Shown here in pieces: positions 8,579 through 17,732 of a stretch of 64,000 bases of DNA. The notes under the pieces were generated by a model. It did no database searches. It was not told where the DNA came from and saw nothing but the letters and a program-made list of their open reading frames with translations. The stretch spans positions 1 through 64,000 of the forward strand of contig CAYSZB010000007.1 in assembly GCA_964435475.1 (NCBI GenBank). The letters run 5' to 3'. Source of the stretch: CAYSZB01 sp964435475. Its GTDB lineage: Bacteria; Chloroflexota; Anaerolineae; Anaerolineales; Anaerolineaceae. A program made the translations under genes and the position numbers. Within the stretch, counting starts at the first letter, position 1, and every line of letters begins with the position of its first letter.

Positions 8579-9061
8579 TTTCCCTTTTTCATCGAATGAA
8601 TATAAAGCAAAAAATGGTTCATCGCCTTCTTTATGTGCCGTCACCTTGTGGTGCAGTATCTTTAGGTCATCTACACAAGAAATGTTTTCAATCTCATCAG
8701 GTGAGAACCAGGCAATTACTCCCTCATCTGAAGGGTTCACCCTCTCCCCTTGAAAATATCCTTTGAACACAAAAAGTTGAATTCCAGGCGTTTTACCTGT
8801 GTCAACCGTCACCATGCCACACAGGCTTAATGGATTGCCATAAATGCCTGTTTCCTCAAATAATTCTCGTTTCGCTGCAGTGGATATATCCTCACCTCTT
8901 TCTACATGTCCCCCGATGGCATTCCACAATCCCTTCCATGTGGAATGCGCACCTTCCCCCTTGATCAGCAGCACTTTTTTCTCAGAATTAAAAATAAAGA
9001 TCAATGTCCTCGGAACAAGACTATAACTTTCTGGTCTAATTTTTTGATCTTTAGATTGCAT
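8558..9061 (-). CDS. Nudix hydrolase (MutT-like)
   Basis: A 167-residue protein with a complete Nudix box (GHVERGEDIST...RELFEETGI), in which the REXXEE core binds the metal that hydrolyses a nucleoside diphosphate linked to X. The strand before it (KGLWNAIGG) is typical of MutT/8-oxo-dGTPase-like members. The substrate cannot be told from sequence. It lies 60 bp downstream of the phosphofructokinase gene on the same strand, separated by a long perfect hairpin, and converges with rsmD. Confidence 0.88.
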   Translation of the reverse strand: MQSKDQKIRPESYSLVPRTLIFIFNSEKKVLLIKGEGAHSTWKGLWNAIGGHVERGEDISTAAKRELFEETGIYGNPLSLCGMVTVDTGKTPGIQLFVFKGYFQGERVNPSDEGVIAWFSPDEIENISCVDDLKILHHKVTAHKEGDEPFFALYSFDEKGKLKIHFG

Positions 9062-9073
9062 ATTATTCCATGA

Positions 9074-9112
9074 AACGACTCATGCAAAGGTTGGTCCTTT
9101 GCATGAGTTGTT
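9074..9112. repeat. 17-bp inverted repeat between phosphofructokinase and Nudix genes
   Basis: Arms 9074-9090 and 9096-9112 pair over 17 bp (one G-T wobble) with a 5-nt loop. There is no U-tract on either strand, so it is not a classical terminator. It could stabilise the 3' end of the phosphofructokinase mRNA, act as a processing site, or be a protein-binding palindrome. Confidence 0.7.
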
Positions 9113-9121
9113 ATCCATAAA

Positions 9122-10294
9122 TCATCCCAATAACATGGGTAGACCCAGGAAATTCTTTACCTTGGGTCGGTAATTCTCTTTATCATAAAACGCGTCCACA
9201 TTGACAAATTTCTTGGCGGACAAAATATATTCCAAGGGTACGGTGGTATATTTTCCATCCTGTAATGCCACCATCTTTCCAAAATCCTTGGCAACCGTTA
9301 GCTGCATTGCCAGGTTTCCAAAACCCGTGGCGACCATGCGGTCCAGCGAATCAGGCACACCACAACGCATAAGATAAGCTAGTTTGATGAACATTGTGTT
9401 CTGATCGGTATAGTACTTGATCTTTTCCGATACCAGTTCTCCAATTCCGCCCAACTTTCTGTGTCCATAAGCATCTTCTGGGCCTGTCTCAATGATTTGC
9501 CCGCCTTCTGCATATGCCCCTTCAGAAATAGTCATGATGGCATATCCTGCAGGGTTTTTCCTTTTATCCTCGTATAAGAAACTGGCCAACTTTTCCATGT
9601 TGAACGGAACCTCTGAAATAATAGTTCGATCCACATAGGATAAATACGATGCCAATAAACTGGTTTCTCCCGAATTCCTTCCGAAAAGTTCAATGACACC
9701 AATCCGTTCATGCGAACCGATTGAGGTCCTTAGATCAGTGATCATCGAAACCGTTCTGGTTATGGCAGTCGAAAAACCGATGCAGTAATCAGTCCCAAAC
9801 ACATCATTGTCCATCGTTTTGGGAATGGCAACCACTGGCATCCCTTCTTTCAGCAGCCTGACGCTGTAAGACAGGGTATCATCTCCACCGATGGTGATCA
9901 ATGAATCTACGCCCAATCTTGCTAGCACTTTTAAGACATGTTTTGTAAAATCCATGGTGCCATCAGGGGAAACCTGGACACCTAAAGATGAACCCTTTAA
10001 GAATTCAGGGACATCATCAGCTTTCACTTTCTGGGGATTGGTTCGGGATGTGTGTAAAAATGTACCTCCAGTTCGATCCACTCTTCTGACACTTTGCGCA
10101 TCTAGATCCCTGATATATTTTCTATGCGTCTCCGGCTCATCGAAATCATACCAAAGCAGTCCACCCCATCCTCGCCGGATACCTACCACTTCATAATCAT
10201 TCTCCAACGCGTTTAATACAACAGCCTTGATGGCTGGGTTTAATCCAGGAACATCTCCGCCACCAGTTAAAATACCAATTCTTTTCTTCGCCAT
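9122..10294 (-). CDS. pfp: 6-phosphofructokinase, PPi-type signature
   Basis: A 390-residue phosphofructokinase for the committed step of glycolysis. The N-terminal GILTGGGDVPGLN binds the phosphoryl donor; PKTMDND holds the catalytic Asp and GRNSGE the fructose-6-phosphate site. The two positions known to separate donors are Asp (GGDD, D139) and Lys (PKT, K159). In ATP enzymes such as E. coli PfkA both are Gly, whereas PPi-dependent enzymes carry Asp and Lys. I therefore infer a PPi-linked, reversible enzyme, which would save ATP in a fermenter. GAGGAAG precedes the ATG. An annotation as ATP-PFK would rest on overall family similarity. Confidence 0.88.
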   Translation of the reverse strand: MAKKRIGILTGGGDVPGLNPAIKAVVLNALENDYEVVGIRRGWGGLLWYDFDEPETHRKYIRDLDAQSVRRVDRTGGTFLHTSRTNPQKVKADDVPEFLKGSSLGVQVSPDGTMDFTKHVLKVLARLGVDSLITIGGDDTLSYSVRLLKEGMPVVAIPKTMDNDVFGTDYCIGFSTAITRTVSMITDLRTSIGSHERIGVIELFGRNSGETSLLASYLSYVDRTIISEVPFNMEKLASFLYEDKRKNPAGYAIMTISEGAYAEGGQIIETGPEDAYGHRKLGGIGELVSEKIKYYTDQNTMFIKLAYLMRCGVPDSLDRMVATGFGNLAMQLTVAKDFGKMVALQDGKYTTVPLEYILSAKKFVNVDAFYDKENYRPKVKNFLGLPMLLG

Positions 10295-10324
10295 ATTTTC
10301 TTCCTCAAGTGTGTATAAGATTAC

Positions 10325-11551
10325 TCAAAAATTCAGGTCAGGTGGTGATGGTAATTTTAATGCCCACCACCTCGTCCATAGCAAGCCCAAAATCGTGATT
10401 AAGGGCATCAGCAGCAGGTTGGCTGAAGGTTCAACAATGAACCAGTCCCCTTTTGACTGAAATATTAGCCAATTGGCAGCTACAAGCCCTAGAATCAAGA
10501 GCCAACTCAATATTTTACCAACAATTTTCCATCTTTCAACAAGAAAGCGCAGGAAAAAGAAAAATCCGGGGATTAATATGAACATGGTTGAAGGTTTTGA
10601 AAACACATTTAGCAGGTAAACAATGACCAGCGTCAGGCATATTTTCCAAACAAAAACTCTTCCTGCTTTGCCGAAAGCACCGAACCACTCCAGGAGCAAG
10701 TAAATGACTAGTCCCAGGTGAAGGATGACGTCGATGACCTGGTTAGCGCCTTTGAAAGCGGTAGAAATACGCATCAGGGGTGTCGCAACCCAATCAAATC
10801 CCGGGTAGTTTTTAATGATTACCGCCAGCCACTCAGGAAACCAATTCCCAAATAGTAACAAAGAAGTCACGAAGAGGAAAAGAATACCTGCTAAATAGCT
10901 CCAGATTAGCGCATAATTATGACGCGAGATGCTCCAGGCAATCAACAGGATAACAATGATCAATCCAAATTCATTTGAAAAGCTTGCCAATGCCAGGATT
11001 AAGCCGGCAGTTGTCTCTTGCTTTATTTGCACCAGGTAAATTGATAACAGAAATAACAGGATGGATAAAATGATCGGATCCCCGAAAAGGACAGCCCGAA
11101 GCCCGAAAGTCGAGCCCAATCCCAGCAAGATAAGAATTGCTTTTTCAATTTTCGAGATCTTCCACCCGGTTAACTTAAGGCTGATCAGTACGATAAATAT
11201 GATCGAGATCTCGATTATGCACTGCCACACCGCCCTGGCGAGGTCAAATTGGAGAAGCGAGATCGGCAGGAAAAGAAGTGTGAAGTACACAGGCTCGATC
11301 AGGTAAACATCTTCGAGGTTGGAGTTTGGGTACGCCCTGTCATCCAGTATCATTTTTGCAGTAGTAGAAACCTCGTCGGAGTAAGGAGAAATCCCCTGTC
11401 CCATCCATAGTTTTGCGGCTGAATAACGCACAGCAAATTTATCACGAATTTGAATCCTTTCAGCCAAATAATGGTTGCCATATGCCAGGGCAGCTATACT
11501 CAGGATGATTAATATTGATAATAAATATGGTTTAATGTTATTTCTTTTCAA
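10325..11551 (-). CDS. GT-C fold glycosyltransferase, GT87/DUF2029-like
   Basis: A 408-residue polytopic membrane protein with about ten hydrophobic helices. After the first helix comes a soluble loop with KFAVRYSAAKLWMGQGISPY, which resembles the Asp-containing first loop of GT87 (DUF2029) polyprenol-phosphate-sugar transferases. The rest is helices with short loops. Acceptor and donor are unknown. It lies 30 bp upstream of the phosphofructokinase gene on the same strand, but a functional link is doubtful. Confidence 0.72.
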   Translation of the reverse strand: MKRNNIKPYLLSILIILSIAALAYGNHYLAERIQIRDKFAVRYSAAKLWMGQGISPYSDEVSTTAKMILDDRAYPNSNLEDVYLIEPVYFTLLFLPISLLQFDLARAVWQCIIEISIIFIVLISLKLTGWKISKIEKAILILLGLGSTFGLRAVLFGDPIILSILLFLLSIYLVQIKQETTAGLILALASFSNEFGLIIVILLIAWSISRHNYALIWSYLAGILFLFVTSLLLFGNWFPEWLAVIIKNYPGFDWVATPLMRISTAFKGANQVIDVILHLGLVIYLLLEWFGAFGKAGRVFVWKICLTLVIVYLLNVFSKPSTMFILIPGFFFFLRFLVERWKIVGKILSWLLILGLVAANWLIFQSKGDWFIVEPSANLLLMPLITILGLLWTRWWALKLPSPPDLNF

Positions 11552-11687
11552 AATAAATCCTCAAGATTGATTGGTCATTTTACCTTTATTGCACTGACTG
11601 GTCAAATTGCTTACAAAAATCACTATTCGCCACCAACTTTGGAATGTATCAGTTTCATTAACAAATTGTTATCATCTTTGAAACCAC

Positions 11688-11717
11688 TTGACTTTTACTG
11701 TCAGAATGCTGTATACA
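11688..11717 (+). promoter_or_regulatory. Promoter of the ABC export block
   Basis: TTGACT (11688-11693) and TATACA (11712-11717) are separated by 18 bp, 43 bp upstream of the ATG at 11761. The spacer end and -10 read AGAATGCTGTATACA, which shares 12 of 15 positions with the palindrome over the rpoD -10. Confidence 0.7.
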
Positions 11718-11760
11718 TATAAAGTTGTTAATTTTTAAATATCAATATCGCGGAGCAGGT

Positions 11761-12729
11761 ATGATCAATGTCACAGGGTTGACCAAAGTTTATGGCACGA
11801 ACAAAGCCATTGAAAACTTAACATTTAATGCGGAAAAGGGAGAAATCTTGGGTTTTCTCGGGCCAAACGGAGCGGGTAAAACTACAACCATGAGGGTCCT
11901 GACTGGCTATCTTCCTCCCACTTCGGGCAAGGTCATGATCGGTGGGTTTGATATCATTGAAGAATCAATAAATGCTCGCAGGTTGATTGGATACCTTCCT
12001 GAAACTGTACCTTTATATTCTGATGTTCGTGTTTCGGAATACCTTAATTTTATGGCAGACCTGCACCATGTGGCGGATGCTGACAATAAAGTTGACCTTA
12101 TCCTGGAAAAGGTAGGAATGCAGGAAAGATCTCATAGTTTCATCCACAAATTATCTAAAGGCATGCGGCAAAGGGTGGGCTTGGCACAGGCCTTGATCCA
12201 CGACCCCCAGGTTTTGATCCTGGATGAACCGACCATCGGCTTGGATCCTGCACAGATCAAGGAAGTCCGCGATATCATCAAGGAAATTGGCCAAGATCAT
12301 ACTGTCTTGCTTTCTACCCACATTCTCTCCGAAGCACAACAGATTTGTGATCGGGTTTTGATTATCAATAAAGGACATATTGTTGCCGAAGATAGCCCCG
12401 AGCATCTGCAAAACCGCCTGTCCGGTGCGAGAAGAGTCACCATTTCATTTCCTGGTAATTCACAGACGGCTTTTGATTTGTTAAAATTGAAGTTTGGGTC
12501 TTCTCACCCTGCAATTATCGATGAAAATACCTTGCAGTTTGAAAACCATCCTGACCAGGATCTGCGCTCAGAGGTGATCAAACTACTGGTAAAGAACAAT
12601 ATTGAATTTTCCGAGATTTTCTCTGAGTCAATTAACCTGGAAGAGATCTTCCTGCAGTTGACCAGGGAAGAAAGTTCCATACTGCCACAGGTTTCAAATG
12701 TCACGACTTTACCTGTAAAAAAGGAATAA
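11761..12729 (+). CDS. ABC transporter ATP-binding protein (GldA/CcmA-like)
   Basis: A 322-residue ABC ATPase. Walker A is GPNGAGKTTT, the signature is LSKGMRQRVGLAQAL, Walker B is VLILDEPTIGLDP and the H-loop is LLSTHILSEA. The C-terminal 90 residues are the extension common to ABC-2 exporters. A GGAGCAGGT ribosome site fixes the ATG at 11761; an upstream TTG is not needed. The following three genes encode a permease, a GldG-like protein and a DUF4340 protein with 5-bp or overlapping spacing, so this is one transport unit. The cargo is unknown. Homologues in Bacteroidetes are tied to gliding, but Chloroflexota carry the block without the gliding machinery. Confidence 0.93.
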   Translation: MINVTGLTKVYGTNKAIENLTFNAEKGEILGFLGPNGAGKTTTMRVLTGYLPPTSGKVMIGGFDIIEESINARRLIGYLPETVPLYSDVRVSEYLNFMADLHHVADADNKVDLILEKVGMQERSHSFIHKLSKGMRQRVGLAQALIHDPQVLILDEPTIGLDPAQIKEVRDIIKEIGQDHTVLLSTHILSEAQQICDRVLIINKGHIVAEDSPEHLQNRLSGARRVTISFPGNSQTAFDLLKLKFGSSHPAIIDENTLQFENHPDQDLRSEVIKLLVKNNIEFSEIFSESINLEEIFLQLTREESSILPQVSNVTTLPVKKE

Positions 12730-12734
12730 TCACA

Positions 12735-13472
12735 ATGCACAACATGTGGACTATCGCAAAAAAAGAGTATAAGTCATTCTTTCACACCCCTATTGCATAT
12801 GTTATCGGTGTGGTGGTATTTCTGGTTCTGGGAATATACTTCTGGCTTCAGCTGAATTATGCCATCCAGTATCAGTCATTTATTCCGGAAATTTCTAGCC
12901 TCCTGGATCTCCTCCTCTTCCCGATGTTCTTCATCTCGGTCCCTGTGTTAACTATGCGCACTCTGGCTGATGAAAATAGGGCAGGCACCCTGGAGCTGAT
13001 CATGACCGCTCCGGTACGCGATTGGGAGTTGATCATTGGCAAATGGGCTGGCACTTACCTGTTCTTTTTGACGATCATCGCTTCAACCTGGATCTATCCG
13101 CTTATTCTCAACCTCCTGGTCGACCCAGGTATTGACCAAACTCTCTTGATCGCCAACTATCTTGGATTGTGCCTTTTTTCATCAGCCCTCACCGCAATTG
13201 GTGTCTTTGTTTCTTCACTGTATAAGAACCAAATTGCAGCTTTGCTAACATCGTTAGGTGTGATCATCCTGTTATGGATAATATCCTCACCTGCCCAATT
13301 TATGACTGGTTTTGGAGCTGACCTTCTGAATTACCTGAGTATTACCAATCATTATTATGAAACCTTCCGCTCCGGGATAATCGATGTCAAGGATATCATT
13401 TACTATCTAAGCTTGACCTTTCTTGCACTTTTTCTGGCCACGAGAGCCATTGAAGCAAGGAGATGGAAATAA
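12735..13472 (+). CDS. ABC-2 type permease (GldF-like)
   Basis: A 245-residue membrane protein with six hydrophobic segments. The N-terminal WTIAKKEYKSFFHTPIAYVI and the central loop FISVPVLTMRTLADENRAGTLELIMTAPV (residues split over two lines here) are typical of ABC-2 permeases that work with GldA-like ATPases. It starts 5 bp after the ATPase gene and its end overlaps the next gene by 10 bp. It should form the membrane channel of the exporter. Confidence 0.9.
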   Translation: MHNMWTIAKKEYKSFFHTPIAYVIGVVVFLVLGIYFWLQLNYAIQYQSFIPEISSLLDLLLFPMFFISVPVLTMRTLADENRAGTLELIMTAPVRDWELIIGKWAGTYLFFLTIIASTWIYPLILNLLVDPGIDQTLLIANYLGLCLFSSALTAIGVFVSSLYKNQIAALLTSLGVIILLWIISSPAQFMTGFGADLLNYLSITNHYYETFRSGIIDVKDIIYYLSLTFLALFLATRAIEARRWK

Positions 13473-15013
13473 TGGAAGACAAGAAACAGAAATTGTCAAA
13501 GATTGCATTAATTGTGGCAGGAATTGGGGCTTTTGCTAGCCTGGCATTGGCTCTGATCATCAAAGATTTTTCCCTACCCATCCAGATCGCTCTTGGAGTG
13601 ACTCTAGTAAGTTTGGTCATGTTTATTGTAATGGACCCCTTGAGCATCAAGAAATGGCTTCAAGGTAGACAAGCCAGGCATAGTTCAAACGCATTATTAT
13701 TGACTATTGCATTTCTGGTTATCTTGGTCATCTTCAATTTACTGAGTTACAAGAATACGATCCGGTGGGACTTAACTGAGGATAAACAAAATACCCTTTC
13801 CGAAGAAACTTTGAATACACTTGAATCCCTTAATAAACCAGTACAAGCCAAGGCATTCTTCTCTACCCGGTTGTCAACTGTCAACTCTGAATCGGTTCTC
13901 AAAAATTATGAGGCGAACTCCAATAACAAATTTTCTTATGAATTCATCGATCCAGACAGGGACCCGGTTGCTGCCACAGAAGCTGGAATAACCAGGGACG
14001 GTTCAGTTGTTCTAACGCTGGATAATCAAAAGCAGATCATTACCAGCGTGAACGAAGAACAAATAACCTCTGCTTTAATCCGGTTAAGTCAACCCGGCGA
14101 ACGAGCAATTTACTTTTTAACCGGCCACGGTGAGAGAAGTATCATCGACGGTTCCGAAGACTCTTACTTGAACGCAGTATCAGAACTGGAATCCAAAAAT
14201 TATATCGTTTCAGAACTGAATTTATTAGCTGCCAATACAATACCCGACAATGCCCTGGCGATTATCATCGCTGGACCCCAAAAGCCGCTATCTTCGCCAG
14301 AGGTAGCCCTGATCAGTGAGTACCAGTCTATTGGCGGCTCTATTCTCGTAATGTACGAACCGAGTCTTCTTAACCAGTTTGGTAACCTGGATGACCCCTT
14401 GAGCGCATACCTTGGTGAATTGTGGGGAATTACGATCAATGATGATTTCGTGATTGACCCCACAGCCAATCCAGTAACTGTCTCTGTCTCAGCATCTTAT
14501 GCATCGCACCCGATTACTGATTCGCTGGAAAATATGGTTGCAGTCCTTCCATCATCTCGAAGCTTGACTATCGATCCAAATATTGGTCAAGCTGCTATAG
14601 AAATTTCCTTTACCACAGACCAAGCCTGGGCAGAAATTGATCTTGAATCCTTGAAAGCTAATGTGGTTGAATTTTCCGCAGGTTTGGACACACCAGGTCC
14701 AATTACTCTGGTTGTCGCAGCCGAGAATTCTGCAGCCCAAAGTCGCATGGTTGTTTTCGGAGATACTGATTTTGCAGATGACAGTTTTTATACTTACTAT
14801 GGTAATGCAGATTTATTTCTTAATGCAGTTGATTGGGCATCAAACCAGGACGAGTTGATCAGTCTAACTCCCAGATCACAAACAACACGTGTAATTGTGA
14901 CACCCCAGGTATATGCACAAAGATTGATCATGTTTGGCTCGATCATATTATTCCCCCTCCTCATTATTGTGGCTGCAATCGTCGTACTCATTCGTAGAAA
15001 ACGAGAGATCTAG
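13463..15013 (+). CDS. GldG-like ABC transport auxiliary protein
   Basis: A 516-residue protein with two or three N-terminal transmembrane helices (about 13-33, 40-57 and 77-95), a long extracytoplasmic domain and a C-terminal helix (about 485-510) before an RRKR stop-transfer tail. The segment KNTIRWDLTEDKQNTLSEET marks the GldG/ABC_transp_aux family; FLTGHGERSI and the following Rossmann-like strands are also typical. It overlaps the permease gene and probably forms the periplasmic-side component of the exporter. Confidence 0.88.
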   Translation: MEIMEDKKQKLSKIALIVAGIGAFASLALALIIKDFSLPIQIALGVTLVSLVMFIVMDPLSIKKWLQGRQARHSSNALLLTIAFLVILVIFNLLSYKNTIRWDLTEDKQNTLSEETLNTLESLNKPVQAKAFFSTRLSTVNSESVLKNYEANSNNKFSYEFIDPDRDPVAATEAGITRDGSVVLTLDNQKQIITSVNEEQITSALIRLSQPGERAIYFLTGHGERSIIDGSEDSYLNAVSELESKNYIVSELNLLAANTIPDNALAIIIAGPQKPLSSPEVALISEYQSIGGSILVMYEPSLLNQFGNLDDPLSAYLGELWGITINDDFVIDPTANPVTVSVSASYASHPITDSLENMVAVLPSSRSLTIDPNIGQAAIEISFTTDQAWAEIDLESLKANVVEFSAGLDTPGPITLVVAAENSAAQSRMVVFGDTDFADDSFYTYYGNADLFLNAVDWASNQDELISLTPRSQTTRVIVTPQVYAQRLIMFGSIILFPLLIIVAAIVVLIRRKREI

Positions 15014-15020
15014 GACGAAT

Positions 15021-15584
15021 ATGATTAAGAAGAATACGCTAATCCTCTTAGCTATTATGGTTGTCTTTGTTGTCGGTTTTGTTGTCTTGGACAAGCAGGG
15101 GTTGACGGGTTTTTTAACTAAAAAAGAATCAACATCCACGCCCGAGTCTCCCCTTTTCAATCTAAAATCTTCTGAGGTGGAAAGCATTAGTTACCAATCA
15201 GCAAGTCTTGAGGATGTTCTGATACGAAAGGATTTAAATGGAGGTTGGGAAATCAGTACTGAAGGCGGGCTGATTACGCCTGGCGCCATGGAAGAGTTGC
15301 TCAGTGCGATCAACGGACTAAAGCCATCACTTGTCTTGGATCTTGCCCCAGAAGGTACTGCAACAGGCTTGAACGATCCCTCCAAGTTGTTGATTATCAA
15401 TGTGTCAAATGCTCAAGAAATCATAATCAAAATTGGCAACCTTAACCCTACTAATACTGGCTACTATGTGCAAATCGATTTTCAAAAAGTGGTGTTAATA
15501 AACAAGGCAAGTATAGAGAACGTAATCAAATTAATTAACACCGCAATGTATCCTCCCACACCAACACCAGGCCTGGAAGGTTAA
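15021..15584 (+). CDS. DUF4340 domain protein
   Basis: A 187-residue protein with one N-terminal signal-anchor helix (KNTLILLAIMVVFVVGFVVL) followed by the DUF4340 fold: PLFNLKSSEVESISYQ, GWEISTEGGLITPGAMEELL and IIIKIGNLNPTNTGYYVQID. DUF4340 proteins usually sit directly behind GldG-like genes, as here (7-bp gap), and are thought to be extracytoplasmic partners of that exporter. This one is short (a single DUF4340 unit). The start ATG at 15021 follows a TAGGACG ribosome site. Confidence 0.85.
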   Translation: MIKKNTLILLAIMVVFVVGFVVLDKQGLTGFLTKKESTSTPESPLFNLKSSEVESISYQSASLEDVLIRKDLNGGWEISTEGGLITPGAMEELLSAINGLKPSLVLDLAPEGTATGLNDPSKLLIINVSNAQEIIIKIGNLNPTNTGYYVQIDFQKVVLINKASIENVIKLINTAMYPPTPTPGLEG

Positions 15585-15632
15585 TATTTTGGGGAATAGC
15601 AAAGATAATATATCAATTGATGAAACCAGTGC

Positions 15633-15661
15633 TTGATTTTTGTCTCAGAATACTGTATTCT
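15633..15661 (+). promoter_or_regulatory. Promoter of rpoD with overlapping palindrome
   Basis: TTGATT (15633-15638) and TATTCT (15656-15661) are 17 bp apart. A perfect 15-bp palindrome, AGAATACTGTATTCT (15647-15661), covers the -10, which is where a repressor would act. Confidence 0.75.
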
Positions 15662-15712
15662 CTTACTATGTTTTTACATAATTAAAGGTAAAGGTCAAAA
15701 GAAAACACATAT

Positions 15713-16921
15713 ATGGCACGTATTAACTCAAAAGCAGACAATGTCACCGAAGACGAAAAAGAATTCTCAGCCACAGCCAGGCTACTTGAGCTTGGTCGAA
15801 AGAAATCGTTCGTCACAATTGATGATATTCTTCAGTTCTTTCCTGAAGCAGAGCAGGATCTTGATCAACTAGAGCAAGCATTTGATGCTTTAAACAATGC
15901 TGGAATTCCTTATGTAGAGGATACTCAGACCCAGGAAGAACCGGCAGAAGAAGAAATTCCTGAAGAGCCTGAAGAAGAAAAGATAGGTTCAATTGATGAC
16001 CTTGCGAACATTGATACAGATGATACGATTGGACTTTACTTAAAGGAAGTCAGCCGGGTTCCACTTTTGATAGCCCGCGAAGAAGTTGAGCTTGCCCAGA
16101 GGATAGAAATTGGACGTAAAGCACGGGAAGAACTCGCCAAAGGCAGTATCTCACCCAAACGGAGGCTCGAACTGAGAAATCAAATTGAGGATGGTTGGGA
16201 AGCCAGGGAACACTTGATTACAGCCAACTCAAGACTTGTTATCAGTGTTGCCAAAAAATACATGGGGCGAGGTGTACCCTTTCTGGACTTGATTCAGGAA
16301 GGGAATATTGGCTTGATTAGAGCTACAAAAAAGTTTGAGTACCAGAGGGGTCATAAGTTCAGCACATATGCAACCTGGTGGATCCGCCAGGCAGTTACCA
16401 GGGCGATTGCTGACCAAGGCAGGACGATCCGCGTCCCTGTTCACATGGGTGACCAGATAAACAAACTGTTAAGGGTTCAGCACCAGTTAACTCAAAAGCT
16501 TGGACGAGATCCCAGTGTTGAAGAGCTTGCTGACCATCTTGAGGTTCCACCCAAAAAAGTGGAAAATATGATCCAGGTAGCACGTCGCCCACTTTCACTT
16601 GAAACACCAACTGATGATGAAGAAGACTCGGTATTAGGTGACTTTATCGAGGATGATGAAGCCCCACCACCAGATGACACTGCAACATACAATCTCTTAA
16701 AGGAACATTTGGAAGAGGTTCTCGAACAACTTCCACCGCGAGAAGTACGAATCCTCCAATTAAGATATGGTTTGCTTGATGGACAAGCCTACACACTTGA
16801 AGAAGTTGGCAGAAAAATGGGTGTCACACGTGAGAGAGTCCGTCAGATAGAAGCACAAGCATTAAGCCGCCTGAGACATCCTTCTATCAGACGCAAATTG
16901 CGCGATTATTTAGGAGAATAG
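15713..16921 (+). CDS. rpoD: Primary RNA polymerase sigma factor RpoD
   Basis: A 402-residue group 1 sigma factor. A short region 1.1 (about 20-65) precedes an acidic linker. Region 1.2 begins DDTIGLYLKEVSRVPLL; region 2 contains FLDLIQEGNIGLIRATKKFE and TYATWWIRQAVTRAI (-10 recognition), followed by region 3. Region 4.2 has TLEEVGRKMGVTRERVRQIE, the -35 reading helix. The large non-conserved insert of proteobacterial RpoD is absent, as in Gram-positive type sigma-A. It has its own promoter and is followed by a TPR protein gene. Confidence 0.97.
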   Translation: MARINSKADNVTEDEKEFSATARLLELGRKKSFVTIDDILQFFPEAEQDLDQLEQAFDALNNAGIPYVEDTQTQEEPAEEEIPEEPEEEKIGSIDDLANIDTDDTIGLYLKEVSRVPLLIAREEVELAQRIEIGRKAREELAKGSISPKRRLELRNQIEDGWEAREHLITANSRLVISVAKKYMGRGVPFLDLIQEGNIGLIRATKKFEYQRGHKFSTYATWWIRQAVTRAIADQGRTIRVPVHMGDQINKLLRVQHQLTQKLGRDPSVEELADHLEVPPKKVENMIQVARRPLSLETPTDDEEDSVLGDFIEDDEAPPPDDTATYNLLKEHLEEVLEQLPPREVRILQLRYGLLDGQAYTLEEVGRKMGVTRERVRQIEAQALSRLRHPSIRRKLRDYLGE

Positions 16922-16998
16922 TGTTTTCCAGGTAAATATATATCGGTGCTGTCTTTGCATGGTTTCCATGTGACCAGAATTACTTGACTAGGGTTTTT

Positions 16999-17724
16999 AT
17001 GCAAAACGATTCGAATGATCATTCTCTACCGGCAATACTAAGAGACTTGCCTCCTGATAATGATTCGTTGCCCGGATGGTTGGGCAATGAAGAGGAATCA
17101 ATGTCGCTTATCGAACGATCAGCCTCTTCAGAAATGGAAGACAACACCTTCCAGAACATTGATGTTTTTACGCCTGGTTGGGAAAAAGAAAAATTAAACG
17201 ACATCGACGAGCAAACTCATCCAGTCCTGATTATTGTGAATACAGTCAAAGATCCGAAATTACTGAAAATCAAACCAGATGAAGAATTATCTACCGATCT
17301 GCCTTCCTGGTTACAGACTGTTTTCCTGGAAAGCGAGCAGGAAAATCAAGTCAAGACTGTTCTTTCCACTTCAGACAGAATGGATGAACAATTGGAGTTA
17401 CTTGACACAAAACCAGTGTTTATTAGTTTTTTAGATTCACCCGAAGCAGGTCAAGAACTTTCTGGACTGGAGTCAAGCACTCAAAAGTTCTTGGATCTGC
17501 TAAAAGAGGAGCAGATAGCTGAAGCAGTTTCATTCTTCAAAGAAATCTCTCAGCCAATAAGACAAATCGATCTTTTAATAACTGCAGTGAATGACTGGTT
17601 AAGGACTAACCCCGACATTTCAGATGTTTGGCAATTATTAGGTGATCTTCAAATATTGGATGGTCAACCTGATGAAGCGGTTGTTTCTTATACCAGAGCT
17701 CTAAAAATACTTTACAGAGGTTAA
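16999..17724 (+). CDS. Hypothetical acidic protein with a C-terminal TPR
   Basis: A 241-residue acidic protein. The first 150 residues are low in recognisable structure and repeat LPGWL/LPSWLQ-like motifs (DSLPGWLGNE and DLPSWLQTVF), which resemble short linear motifs seen in Anaerolineae TPR proteins. The C-terminus (about 195-238) is a single TPR: SDVWQLLGDLQILDGQPDEA and SYTRAL. It may bind a partner protein. It lies between rpoD and ndk, 8 bp before the latter. A TTG start at 16984 would add five residues; ATG at 16999 is preferred. Confidence 0.65.
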   Translation: MQNDSNDHSLPAILRDLPPDNDSLPGWLGNEEESMSLIERSASSEMEDNTFQNIDVFTPGWEKEKLNDIDEQTHPVLIIVNTVKDPKLLKIKPDEELSTDLPSWLQTVFLESEQENQVKTVLSTSDRMDEQLELLDTKPVFISFLDSPEAGQELSGLESSTQKFLDLLKEEQIAEAVSFFKEISQPIRQIDLLITAVNDWLRTNPDISDVWQLLGDLQILDGQPDEAVVSYTRALKILYRG

Positions 17725-17732
17725 TTTATCTC

